Shown: piece after piece, positions 25,220-37,120 of the stretch
How the letters are laid out: every line of letters begins with the position of its first letter
Numbering within the stretch: position 1 is the stretch's first letter
Origin: Glossina fuscipes
Taxonomy: Eukaryota; Arthropoda; Insecta; Diptera; Glossinidae
Direction of reading: 5' to 3'
Assembly: GCF_014805625.2 (NCBI RefSeq)
Contig: NW_023998433.1
Location: 1,659,297-1,723,296, forward strand
DNA length: 64,000 nucleotides
Notes under the pieces: generated by a model
What the model was told of the DNA's origin: nothing
What the model saw: only the letters and a program-made list of their open reading frames with translations
Database searches by the model: none
Translations under genes and position numbers: made by a program

Positions 25220-27599
25220 TTAAATAGAACTTTGCATAACCATTAGCGGTGCTTGTGTTGTGAAGCGTTCATTTTGTTCAAGTGATATATTATCAATTTC
25301 ACTTCGATCTCTTGATTCGGATTCCGTTAAAATTTTCATTTCTGTACGCATACGTAAACAACTATTGCGTATACTGTAGCCGAAGAAGATAATTAAGCCG
25401 ATTACAATCCATACACTGAAACGAATCCATGTCATAATGTCCAGTTTGATCATAAGATAAACGTTAATTAACAATGAGAAGCCAGGAACCCACGGCACAT
25501 ATGGAACTTTAAAAGCTAAATGAGCGGGTGATACTGGTTGTCGAGAAATAGCATAGAGAGTTAGTATTAAAAGAGGTAACGTCACTGCAAGTTTGACAAT
25601 ATCGGACGCAGTTACATGGGAAAGATTCTCCTCGAAATTACTTAATACCTGTGTTAGGAGAATACATTGCAGTACTAAAAAGATGATGTAAGTTATTTCG
25701 CTGCAATTTATATAAGTGTTCTTTAAACCTAGCACTTACCATACATCAGTATTAACATGGTAACTAACTGTGATGTTTTCTTGGTAGGTACTATGGATCG
25801 AGAGCTATTAAACAGCAACTGCCAGAAACTGCATTTTGTCTCCTCGTAGTCTTTAAGAGTGTGACCGTTGGCTAATATCTTACGGTCCGTACTTTCATAA
25901 CGTAATATTAACACACAAGCTGCTACCATGGAATAAGCCAAAAACGTACCAATAGACATCATATTCATTAGTTGTTTTAAATTGAAAATTGCTGCAAAGG
26001 CGCCCGTTAAAAATCCTGTCAATAGAGTGCTATTCAGTGGTGTCTTGTGTTTCGAACTAATCTCTGCCATAAATTGAAACAGCAAACCGTCTGTGGCCAT
26101 AGCATAGACTATGCGTGGTAAAGGAAACATAGAACCCATAAGGCTGGTGCACATAGCACATATAGCACCAATCGATACAATGTATTGAGGTGCTGTCCAA
26201 CCATAAATGCTAAATACATGTACCAAAGGAGCGCTCTCGTCCTGCTCATAGTATGGCAGCATCATAGTAAGAACTGTGGAAATGCCGAAATAAGCTAAAA
26301 ACACCATAGCCAAAGAAGCTATAACAGCAAACGGTATGGATTTTTTCGGGTTTTTAGCTTCTTCACCAGCGGTCGCTATACAATCGAAACCAATAAAACC
26401 ATAAAAACATATAGCCGCTCCTCGTATGATTCCAGCAAAGCCATAAGGAGCAAAACCACCCTCTCCATAACCTTCCGGTATAGAGGATTTGGGTAGAGTC
26501 CAATTCTTGGTAGTTACTATACAGTAATGAGAAAAGATTTACCAAATGTTTTCAAAAACCTTAAAACTGGAAGAAAAAACAGTTCACCTTTGAAGAGACC
26601 AGCGATAATCACAAATAATACGACACTTAAATTGAGCAGCGTAAAGGCAGTGTTAAGACGTGTCGACTCTTTGACTCCGAAAGCTATGGCCCAAGAAAAA
26701 ATTATAGTTACACCAAAAGCAAAGATATCTGGATAAGCATTAAGACCGTCAATATTCATTGGCAAGTGAGTGCCTAAAAACTTCTCCATGGCATGACCGC
26801 ACAAGTTATCCAAATAGGAACTTAAACCTTTCACAACACTTGCCGAGCCTGTTCGAAACGAAAATGACAACAGAAAAAAGTTAATTGTTTCTATCAATTT
26901 ACAATCAATTTCAAAGAACTTTAAATGAGGGGAAATCATTTCAAAATCATTTCGAAATAATTTCGGCTCTCGTCTTTTTAATTTACTTCTTGCATTCAAT
27001 CAATTCAAGCTCAGATACAGTCATATTCATTCATACGTAGGCAATTAAATAACTATAAATCAATCAACTCGATTAAAATGTTTTTTTTTTTTTTCCGCAT
27101 ACAGCGCTAAATGCTAGCAATTCGAGTCAAATGTAATATAAATATAAGAAATATTAAGCTCTCTCTGCACATTATACATAATATGATTACTCTGTGCTAC
27201 ATACAATATTAGAGAAAGACATCTCGTCTTACCTATAGCGTATTCCAATATCAAATTCCATCCAATAATGAAAGCAATGAATTCACCAATTGTTACATAA
27301 CTATAGATGTAGGCTGAACCGGCTCGAGGAACCCGTGCACCAAATTCGGCATAACATAGCCCAGCAAAAATGGACGCAATTGCAGCTATAAGAAAACTAA
27401 AGATGACTGCCGGCCCGGCATAAATTTTGGATACTTGACCGGCCAACACATAAACACCAACACCCAATGTCGAACCAATGCCCAACGTAGTTAAATCGAA
27501 CGCTGATAAAACTTTCGCTAATTTCGATTCATTTGAATCCTCAATTGGTTTTTTACGGCTAAGCACGTGATATATTCGTCTCAAGCCGGGAAAAGGCAT
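25220..27599 (-). CDS. Cationic amino-acid transporter (CAT/SLC7A family), standard length
   Basis: Second CAT-type permease. Exons on the minus strand: 27599-27233, 26848-26588, 26516-25740 and 25674-25220; 1860 nt, 619 residues, the usual CAT length. The protein starts [17 protein letters not shown] and shows [121 protein letters not shown] and a final segment [14 protein letters not shown], then about 50 cytosolic residues. The last acceptor (CTTTTTAG before 25674) was chosen because the alternative at TTGCAG creates an in-frame stop. From memory it is closest to fly CG5535/CG13248-type transporters rather than its neighbour. All three introns (384, 71 and 65 bp) are phase 1. Confidence 0.92.
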
Positions 27600-28194
27600 A
27601 CTAAATGAAAACGAGAAAGAAAATAGAACAACAAATGATCGATAATACGTTGTTATGAACGCTCAATAAGTGTAAATATTTCAAATAATAAAAACTGAAA
27701 TTTATCTTGGGGCGAACTTTGCTTACTCATTTGCCCAAACAAATAGATACGTATTTTTACATTAAGTATTGACGGCCTGAAATCTAAAACCCTATAATTC
27801 TCGGGGGCTTAACAAAAACATTTGCTACATTCGTTTTATTGGAGATTGTGTCAGTTAAGAGATATTCTAAAGAACTTTTATATTTTATGGGTACATTTAC
27901 CAAGTCGTAGCCATTTTAGCTACATTTTTGTGCCTTTAAATATTTTAATAACAGGCAGCTACTCTCGGGCACGAACAAAGTAGCACGGCCAAATTGAGTC
28001 AGAATATCGTGCTTATCAAAAATATACATATATTTGGCGCCGATTGCGTTAAATTGTGTTGCACTCCCATCTTCCAGTAACATGCCCTATGTACATAAAA
28101 ATTTCTTGTCCGTAAATGTTTGTAACAAAAAACAAGCAAAGAAAACAACAATAGTATTCATGATAAATAACAAGTATGAAAATTATATCTGCCT
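27600..28194. other. Region upstream of second CAT transporter
   Basis: Expected promoter region for the gene starting at 27599. I see no clear TATA-initiator pair, repeat or coding stretch. Confidence 0.4.
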
Positions 28195-28620
28195 GTGAAC
28201 GAGTCTTCTACGCTCGCCACCTTTACCCGAAGAAATACATATATATATAAAAAAAAAAACTAAATTTCTATATTTTATAGTGCTGCAGGCAGGTATCTAT
28301 TTTTTTTTTTTTTTGCACAAATACTCTAGGACCACTCATGGAATGTACGTGGACATTTTTATCGTTATATCTGTTGTAGTTTATGAGCGATGCGCAAGAA
28401 ATCTGAAAGCAGAAGCATTCCCAGTTTATGTCATGCAGTAGGCGAGTCCTTGAAACTGATTTGATGGACAAACGTATATGTTTAAGTCGTTTCAGAATTT
28501 GATGCTGATCAAGGATATACGTATATACTTTATAGAGTCTCTCACGCTTTCCTCTATGCGTTTCAAACGTTTTGACAAAATGAATACATCACCGGCGTTA
28601 GGTGGTAGTTATAGAAAGTA
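28195..28620 (+). repeat. Family A dispersed repeat, copy 2
   Basis: Begins with a GAGTCTTCTACGCTCGCCACC variant of the family opening (compare the opening at 41580), has an interrupted middle with a T run at 28302-28314, and ends with GATGCTGATCAAGGATATAC, TCTCTCACGCTTTCCTC and CGTTTTGACAAAATGAATAC, as in the copies at 42200-42325 and 59800-59915. Confidence 0.6.
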
Positions 28621-29949
28621 AACAAAAGTCATTGAATAATTTTGTACTATATAAAGCGTGTAAGTCATTCTCAAGCGTTGAAATTTAAAACTTTTTCTTA
28701 TTAAATATAAAAAAAGAATAAATAAATAAAATGTATTTACTATTTTGTAAAAATAAAAATTTGGACACAAGAAACCTGTCTTTCAAATGAGTACATCTCT
28801 TGCTCATATGAGTAAACAAGTGCAGTATATCCCAAGTCGATGAACACGACCGGAAAGTTGCATGAATTGAAATACAAATTGTCCCCGTATTTTCTAGATC
28901 CACTACTAACTGCTTGGAAACTTCCCAAGAATTCGCCACCGTGTTAGAGAAGCGACTGATTGTTGCATCGTTCTTAAAGCGAACCAAGTTAATGGATAAA
29001 GCCCCGTTTCCGAAAACATTTTTTTTTTTTTGTTTTTTTTGCTATTTAGTTCCTATTTAGACTGTCCATCCATATATTAAGCTGCAAACGGATTTATGTG
29101 GAATGGTTTACACTATCAATTTAATTAAAATATTACTTAGAAGTATATTTCAAAAGTTTAAAAATTATGGAACTCAAGAAGTGCATAGATTGCAAAGAAA
29201 ATATAGACGATCATAAGGTTATGGCTACATTGACTCAGAAATCTGAGCCTGATTGGGAATGTACATAATTAATGACATGTTCAAAGCATATTTTTGGGAG
29301 CCTCAAACGGAATAAAAAAAGGAATATTGATCTACCTGATTGCAATTTAGGATTAAATGAAGACACATTGATCTTTATATCAACCATAGCTAGCAACGAA
29401 TCTGGCTCCGAATAGATCATTGCCACATCAGATAGGAAATAGTTCATTATTTTCTCTCAAGTATTCATGTCAGTACACGTTTAAGAATGCATGTGTCTGC
29501 TAAAGCAATTATTCAAAGAAACGGACAGCGTAACATGTAAACCGATTATATATATTCACTTTATGCTCGCTTTGGTGTCCAGTACTTGAAATCGACAGAT
29601 CAAAATTGCAATATACTTTGTTATTTATGGGTTTGTTATGCAGATGACAGATGAGAAACTTTTTAAATGGTTTTGAAAATATTGCTACTACGTTATAGTT
29701 TACTATCTCCTATAGGTCGCAAAGTAAATGTGATTATTTATTTAATTAAATTCCGTTACGGACAAAGTCATTAGCCGAATGGAAGCTACAAAATTTAAAT
29801 TATAATATGAAGAAGAAAAATAGCTAAAAATAAATATGAGATCAACATATAGCATACAACAAAATTTATCTAAGCCCTAAATTAAGATACAGGGATATAT
29901 ATTGGTGAATGAGTATTAGCTCATTTATACCTTATTAATAGTAACAAAT
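28621..29949. other. Spacer, no gene recognised
   Basis: Open frames of 60-100 codons on the minus strand (28685-28987) have no identifiable motif. A short plus-strand frame at 29167-29268 (MELKKCIDCKENIDD...) has a Cys-x2-Cys pair but is only 33 codons. T-rich run at 29021-29040. Confidence 0.4.
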
Positions 29950-32400
29950 GAGAAAAAATCAAATATAAAGGACCGTGTTGGTTCAATTTACCACAATCTT
30001 TACACAAGTGTCAAAAATGTCTGGCAGTTAGTTATGTAATTTAACACTTTTCACCTTATTTTCGGACAAAACGGACAAATCAAGCAAGTGATAATGATCG
30101 TTGAACATTTTACACATTACCCGAAACGGATTGAACAAATCGTAATTGGTACTGCGCTGTGGTAGCCGCGAAAGCACAAAACGTCTTGAGATCCTACTGG
30201 GGATGTGAATAGCAATATGTTTTAATAAAGCCGACGACTAAACGTCACCTTTTATTAACTTAAAGAGGAAAGTTACACCCAACATTTCATGCCTTTTTGG
30301 AAGGGTAGGCAAGTCAAAGCCTTCAATCTATTATTGCATGGTGGAAGAGATAGGGCAGGATCCCGTCCCAAACCTTGCAAAACAAACATCGAGAAGTTCC
30401 GTTGAACCGGCACCAAGAGATCAATATGGCATTGATAACTAAAAAGTCAAACTACCGACGAGTACTCTAGAGTTGTTCTAACTAAAGAAGAATGTAGCCA
30501 CTTCGGAACGTATGGGCCTTTAAATTCTTTAGACCACGCTTTTATAAATTCTAAGCGATCTAACTTTATTAATTGACATTTCTATATGACTGTCAGACTT
30601 GAGTTTTGAATCAAAAACAACTTATAAGTCTTTATAATTGCAGACATTTTCCAGGATGTAATTGTCAATATGATAACAAGAAGGCATGGTATTACACCTT
30701 GTAAAAGACATTTTCTTACACTTGTTTCAATGCAGCACAATACCATTGCTTGCACACCCTTAGCACAGGTTCTCAAAATCAGACCGAAGAAATTTAGTAC
30801 TATATATTGAGTCGAAGCAGAGCGACAGTTTAATAACGTCTGCAAACATTAGAACTCGGGAATGTTGAATGCACGCCGAAAGGTCGTTTACTGTAAAAAA
30901 ATAAAAGCGGGCCAAAAAGACTGCCCTGAGGAACACCAGAAGTGACGTCAATTACTCTGGATTGACAAGAATTCAGCACCACCCGTTGGATGCGACCAGG
31001 GAGATGGCTACTGATATTGTCCGAAAAACCAAGGCGATGTAATTTTCAGACTTATAACCTATGATCAACTCGAAAGCTGTCGAAAGCTCTGGAAAAGTTC
31101 GTGAAAATAACATCAGTTTGTTTATGATCGGAAAATGCTTTGTAAATTGGATTAGAAAACTCCAAAAGATTAAAGGCCATTGATCTTCCTTTTAAAAAAC
31201 CGTGCTGACAGTGCGACATAATTGATCCTAAAGCCGGAGCAAGCCTTTTTGCTACCAGTGATTCAAATAGTTTGGGCAGTGCACTAAGTTTGGCCATTAC
31301 CCTATAATTCTCACTAAGTTTCCGAGAACCAGTTTTATATACAATATAAAAATACTCTTCCAAACCGATGGAAAGTAACCTTTTTCAAAATAACATTAAT
31401 AATATGCGTAAGGTGAGCACATAGTAAGTCAACAGAATGTAGGTGAATAGCAGAGGGAACACCATCAGGACCACGACAATTGCAAGGTTTCAACGTTGAC
31501 AATGCTATAAATACTTCTTCTTCAGAGAAAAATATAAACGAAAAATATCAAGAGAGCTTATCCAATACGGATAATTATCAAACGAAATATTTGAACATTG
31601 GTAGACTTTTCTAAAAAAGATTGCAAAAAGGTCGGTTGTTACAAACATATTGGATGATTCGAAACCTCCAAATTTGATGACCGTAGGAAATTATTTTACT
31701 TTTCGTTTAATCGTTTCGTTTTCGAATTTAAAGAAGCTCCTAGGATTTTTTAGAAGTTTGCGTCCGGTTACATCAATAATATTGGAATAACAAGTATAAT
31801 CTCTAATCAAACCACTCCGTGTGAATTTTTAAGTAGTCTGCTTTTTTTATTACGGACCATTCGCAAATGCTTGGTATACCAAACATGAGACTCTGACGTG
31901 TGACAAGCCTTAAACGGTACCGAGACGGAAATTACGGAATAAAGCTGACTGTAAATAAAGGATATCGAATCATCAATATCTTCAGAGCGTAGGTCACAGT
32001 TAATGCCACCCAGCAAGTTCCTAAGTTTAACGAAATTCGTTTAAGCAAATAAACGGTAAGCAGCAGCGAAGAATTATGCCTATGTTTAAGCGAAACAAAG
32101 GGCTTCGTTCGATATACAGATATATCGGTATCTCAACAAAGAACTTGGTCAAGCAATTTATTATTCCCATTAAAGACGTTGTCAGCTGACACAAACCTAC
32201 TCCATGGACACCATCGAAGAACTCTTTATTAATCAATGGATAAGAAAAAAGAATATAATATCCAAGGTCAGCATTAAAAACCCACGAAACGTTGGGCAGA
32301 TTAAAGTCACCTAACACTATTTTAGATGGTTCGAATTCATTTTCAAACTGAATCTCTGGCCATACACTAAGTATTAACTAGGCAAATGCGCAGACACTCA
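29950..32400 (-). mobile_element. Jockey-clade LINE relic, copy 2 (endonuclease plus reverse transcriptase)
   Basis: The longest of three sister copies. On the minus strand, in order: endonuclease fragment LGDFNLPNVSW (about 32310), WYTKHLRMVRNKKSRLLKN (about 31870), RT segments ENYRVMAKLSALPKLFESLV and CQHGFLKGRSMA (31330-31180), DVIFTNFSRAFDSFRVDHRL (about 31080), TSGVPQGSLFGPLLF (about 30940), LMFADVIKLSL (about 30850), NKCKKMSFTRCNTM, YKDL-VVFDSKLKSDSHIE (about 30600) and NYDLFNPFRV (about 30130). The catalytic motif reads FADV instead of FADD. Frameshifts and stops separate nearly every block, so it is inactive. No poly(A) tail or target duplication was made out near 29950. Confidence 0.85.
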
Positions 32401-35290
32401 GATGTATTTGCAAATGGTTATAAGTAAATCAAAGAAGAATCCTCACTAAGAACATGAATATTTCATGGGATCGCTGATGAACATACCTGTGTGCTGCAGA
32501 CTTGTGGGTATGAAAAATCGATTATAATCTATCTCTTGATTTTTATTTTATTTATATGTCATTCGAAATTTTCAATTTCTCTTTAGAGGACTGTGCTTTG
32601 CTTTCAGGAGCCAATGCTTATTATATAATTTTTCGACTTAAGGTAATTTGAAACTGATTTTTAGCAAAAAATTCTTTTTTTCCTTACATGTAATGCTCGG
32701 TAAAAAGTCCACTTTAAATACACGCAGTTATAATTCACTTAAATTTTGTGCACCAAAAATATATACTTTTTTCTCAATATTCAAGAAATTTTATTTTCTC
32801 TTAGTTTTAAATCTCTTATTGTTTAATTCTCATCAGTAATTAATTTCTTATAACATGTATTTTTCCGCTATTATCACTAAACTCGTCGTTTTCACGCACG
32901 ACTCTAAGTTTGTCAAGTGTTTCGGGTTTTTATTTAAATATCGTACTTCAATGATCGTCATACATATGTAGATGCGTGTGTAGTGATAAATTTAAATGAT
33001 TTACAATAATTTGTTAGAAAAGCTTTATGAAAAGAGATCCGGCAATTTTTCGTAGCTCAATTCTCCAATACGGTGCAATGAGATCTTTGGAAATTTCTTA
33101 AATTATATTTTGTTTTAACTGTCCTAAGCTTTTTTTCATATGTTCGCTTTGAACTTCGTGGAATTACTGCAGATCACTGCAACAATCCCGCTTTATCAAA
33201 ATATATCATTAATGAAAAAATGAAGCAATTTAACTTGTACTTAAGAGCGTCCGTTAAAAAATCTCCTTGCTGTTAGTAAAGTTTCAATTGAAATGAACGT
33301 ATTCAAAATGCACCTGCTGCACATGTTAGTATGTTCTTTTGTTGACAGACTAGATATATTTTCTTATGTTAAAAGCTCACCTGCCCAAATAGGTATTGCT
33401 TTAGTGTCTCACAGACCAAGTTTTACCGTTACAAAATTATTACACTGAGGTTGTGTCTTTAGTTTCCATGTAGGTTAATATTGAAAATCGGGAGAAACAA
33501 TTTCTGGTGAAATGGGTCTTGATGAACATCCATAGCGTAATTAGCTGTAGTAACAGGCATAATTTAAGCGATATGTCCTTTCAAAAGGTTGTGTAGCAAA
33601 AGCACTCTAAGTTATTAACATTACAACAATAATTAGAATATTTATTCGTTTTTGACCAAGTCGAAACTAGCAAAGAAATCAAGAAAACTTTCCAGAAAGG
33701 GAAAATTTCAAAATAATACCTAGAAGACCGTCCGATCAAATTCATTTAAAATGATTGGTGTTTAAACGTTGGCAAGATGTACACCAACAAAACATATTAC
33801 TCGAAAAAGAACAAACCAAAAAGATGAAAACAATAGACTCTTTTCACATTGCTCGCTGGTTATTTCACGTCAATGTGGAATCTTTCTCCGTTTCCAATCG
33901 CAGCAGAAGCTAATTTTCGAAATTTTTTAAATTTTTACCATTCCGAAAATTGGAGGAAATTGGCAAGAACATGATTTCGTTGGTTTATCTATCCATCTGC
34001 TTATTATGTTTCATTATCTTAAATTATATCAAGGCTGGTCGCAATCCCATATATGAAAGAAAAACAATTTGATTATGGAGATCGGTCAACTCACTGCAAG
34101 ACGCATTAATCAAAATATTGTATTACGATTTCTCCCTTGATTGTTGTATTCTCAAATTCTTCAAAAATTTCTTAAAAATATTTTCTGACGAGCTCCTAAA
34201 CGGCTTTTAACAAAACATATTTAATTATATTTCAAGTTTGAAAATAAGTGGTTTAAATATTAAATTAATCAAAGTGTTTGTGAAGCGTTCATAAAAAGCT
34301 TTTATATATAAGTTATATTTAATCAACAATTGCGAACAGCGTTGCCAGCAGTTAAAAGCAACACAATCTTGCCATTTCTAAAGGATAGATTGCAATAGAA
34401 AAAGTCCGAATGTGTTAAAACGAAAAAGAACCAATTTGCTTTGCAAAAGAATTCTGCAGACATCGCATTTAAATAAATCACCCTTTACATACTTTATTAC
34501 ATAAAGCAGCGTTTGGAATGTGATATTATAAGCGTCTGATGAAAAAACCATCAGATGTGTGCCGCCGCTTTGATAAAAATCAATAAAAACGAAAGTCAAA
34601 CGAATCAAATTCTTTGATAAATTGCTGCAGCCAAAAAAAAAAAAAAAACGATAATTAAAAATAGCGAAAGAATTTCGTAAGCAAACTCGATTAGATTTTC
34701 TTTGGTAGTCTACGAAAGCAATTGAAACAACAATTAATTTACTCACCCAATACTTTCAAAAAATTCATTCATTTTTTTTCTTAGTTAACAATTTTTGCAA
34801 ATCCAATGTTATTGTGAATTTTATTCGATATTTCGTTTATTTATATTAAATTAAGTCAATCCTTTAATTCCTCTGCATAAATACAAAATAAAATAATAAC
34901 AATAATTAATTTATAAAACACGCGGCATTTTATATGCCGGCCAAAATTCGATATTATTACTAATTTTATACAATGTACACGTTTTGCTGGCATACCTGCA
35001 AGAAACAAAAAAAAACTCTACAAACGGCTGCTTGTTTTCAAAGAATTAATGATTAAGAGAGCTTGAGAGAGGGAGAGACAGAAAGAGAGAGAGAGAGAGA
35101 AAAACAAGAACAAGAATTGAATAATATTTAAGAGTTGGACATGAAAAGAAATCTCTTATAAATAGAGAGATAGCTTTTTTGACATGTGTTTAATGACTTT
35201 CTTTTTAACGATACTATTATCGGGCATGTTGGATTATTGCAGAGAACAGAACGCATTGTGACAACAGATGGCGTTAATGTTATATTTGAA
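32401..35290. other. AT-rich spacer with GA tract, no gene
   Basis: No convincing gene in 2.9 kb. A 122-codon minus-strand frame at 34378-34746 is Phe-rich and crosses an A run (34633-34648), so I treat it as chance. A GA-rich tract lies at 35055-35103. Confidence 0.45.
35055..35103. repeat. GA-rich microsatellite
   Basis: GAGAGA-type tract of about 48 bases with a few interruptions, second of three GA tracts in the window (others at 20692 and 42413). Confidence 0.75.
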
Positions 35291-35320
35291 CCTAAAACTA
35301 TCGGAGCCTTTAGCTGTTTT

Positions 35321-35460
35321 GTGGATGGCATTTTCGGATATAAGTCGTATTGTGGATGGCATTTTTGGATATAAGCCTTAATGTGGGTGGCATTTTTATC
35401 ATAACTTATGCAGAATTTATGCAAAAATTGTTGAGGTTTTTTTTGTAAACAATGTAAAAG
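35321..35460. repeat. 31-bp tandem repeat with tail shared with the 51-bp minisatellite
   Basis: GTGGATGGCATTTTCGGATA and two further variants start at 35321, 35352 and 35383, giving a 31-bp period. The segment 35418-35460 (TTATGCAAAAATTGTTGAGG then T run then GTAAACAATGTAAAAG) is almost the same as 23224-23265, so both loci stem from one repeat family. A short related piece is also seen at 37215-37265. Confidence 0.75.
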
Positions 35461-36415
35461 AAAAAAACCGCTAACGTATTTAAGCGAGAAATTAAAGCAA
35501 ATCAAAGCATTTTACAACTGTGTTTGACAAAGTGAAAAATTACCAAACGTGACAAATTTCCAAAAAAATTGCAATAGTTATTCATGAAAAAGTAAAATTA
35601 TAAAAATTAAAATAAAATTGTATACATATTCTTTATGTAGTGTAAGGAAGTGTGCAAAAGAATAAAGACGAACGAATAAGAGACGAACTGAAAAAAATAT
35701 AAGGAAATTATAAGAAATTAACAGTAAGTACATTTTATTCATGTATATATTTTTATATTTTGAAACGGAGACTAATTTGAGGAATATAGTAATAATTTGC
35801 TGTAAAGATTGAACTTTGTATTTAGTAAATGAACAATAGAAAATTGGAGACTATTTTGTGTTTGTTATGTTCGACAAGTAAATTATGTTTCTTCTTTCTT
35901 CTTTGAATATCAAAACGCTAAGACTCTTGTAAAGGAACTGCAATGAAAATGGCACCCACGGAGGCACGACAGCACGGTAAGGAAACGTTTTCCCAACCAT
36001 CTTTACAGAATCTTCCAATAAAAATAAAAATATTGACAAATTTTTAATTTCCCATACGTAACAAAATTTGTATTCTTAAGAATAATACAAACATGCCCAT
36101 CTAAATGGTTACAACAATTTATTCTCAAATTCTCCATCAAGAAATATTTGCCGCTAAAGTTAATTGATTGATTGATTGATTCAAATCGATTTTCTTTTAA
36201 ATCATTGTCAAGTAGCTGCTCCTTAGGTGTCGTATAAGTTCTAAGTCCGTATTTCAATTTATCCAATACTTTTTGTATATCCTTCAGTTTATACAAAGCA
36301 TTAATTATCTATAATTATGATTTTTTAATTATTCTTACGTCTATTAACATGTTTTTTTCTTTCTTACTTTAGCTAATCCGGCCATATGCGTTAACGATAT
36401 TTAACTATTTTGCGT

Positions 36416-36670
36416 TCAAATATTTAAATCATAACAATTTAAAGTTAAATCGTAAACTTCGCAAGCGGTATAAACGAAGATTACCAAAATTGTGATGATT
36501 GCCGTGCAAATGAAAATAAAAATTTTTATATCACTTGAGTTTTGCCTTAGACGCATCACCGACACCCCAGCTGTTTGTGCTAACCGTAAATTCAATTCTA
36601 TGGAACCGATTTGCCCTTTCCGAGGATCCGATGGAAAATAATTCATTAGTGATTGTTCAATTTTCAACAT
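36416..36670 (-). CDS. Hypothetical small single-pass membrane protein
   Basis: A frame of 84 residues starts at an ATG with a good context (AACCATG). It has a soluble first half (MLKIEQSLMNYFPSDPRKGQ onward, with an SIELNLRLAQTAG stretch) and one clear hydrophobic segment at about residues 49-67 (IFIFICTAIITILVIFVYTA), then a short tail ending DLNI. The topology resembles a tail-anchored protein. I recognise no family, and it sits beside pseudogene and repeat sequence, so it could be an orphan exon, a relic or a young gene. A lysine-rich frame further down the same strand (36296-36150) might be a second exon, but I could not join the two. Confidence 0.35.
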   Translation of the reverse strand: MLKIEQSLMNYFPSDPRKGQIGSIELNLRLAQTAGVSVMRLRQNSSDIKIFIFICTAIITILVIFVYTACEVYDLTLNCYDLNI

Positions 36671-36840
36671 GGTTAGGCTTTTATGATAATTATAATTAAG
36701 ATCATTTCGAAGTATTGGTCCTATTTTATATGTGTGGCCAGTATGTTTAACGGATTAAATTTGGATAACGTAAATTGCTCTCTCAGAAATACGGGGAGTT
36801 TAGCATTTATAAGGTTAACAATTATCTCTAGGTAGTTTCA

Positions 36841-37120
36841 GAGGATGGCAATATGTTTCTGCCGTTTATGGAAGGCATGATGAAGACTCTGTTATCAGCG
36901 GAAATATTATTGCCTAGCATAAAAGAACTGTTAGAAAAGTATCCTAAATACAGATATTTGTGAAAAGCTAACTGTTGAAGAGAAAGCGCGTTATGGGAAG
37001 CAATTGGAGCGATACAAAGTGACTGCTAGCCATTTGGAAAATGAAAATGCTAATGATACGCTCAAAGAAAAACATGAAAAATTCAAAATAGTACTCGAGG
37101 ATATACGCAAGCTGCAAGAT
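36841..37120 (+). pseudogene. Pex19: PEX19 fragment (peroxisomal membrane-protein receptor), frameshifted
   Basis: PEX19 is the cytosolic chaperone and import receptor for peroxisomal membrane proteins. Here the plus strand reads EDGNMFLPFMEGMMKTLLSA and EILLPSIKELLEKYPKY up to about 36950. After a one-base frame change it goes on with CEKLTVEEKARYGKQLERYK and HEKFKIVLEDIRKLQD to 37120. Both halves line up in order with the helical C-terminal domain of PEX19 that binds cargo signals. The N-terminal PEX3-binding part and the final CaaX box are absent: upstream there is a TAG and no family-like sequence, and downstream the match stops at once. It is intronless over this span, so a truncated retrocopy or a duplicated exon is likely; the parent gene is not in the window. 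Confidence 0.8.

Noticed and set aside
25681..25735. Alternative start of the last transporter exon at the TTGCAG acceptor
   Set aside because: It would put TAA in frame two codons later; the CTTTTTAG acceptor at 25675-25682 keeps the CAT reading frame.
28685..28987. 100-codon minus-strand frame
   Set aside because: Two overlapping frames of similar quality, no recognisable motif, Phe/Lys-rich end.
34378..34746. 122-codon minus-strand open frame
   Set aside because: Phe-rich through an A run; no motif, no splice or promoter context.
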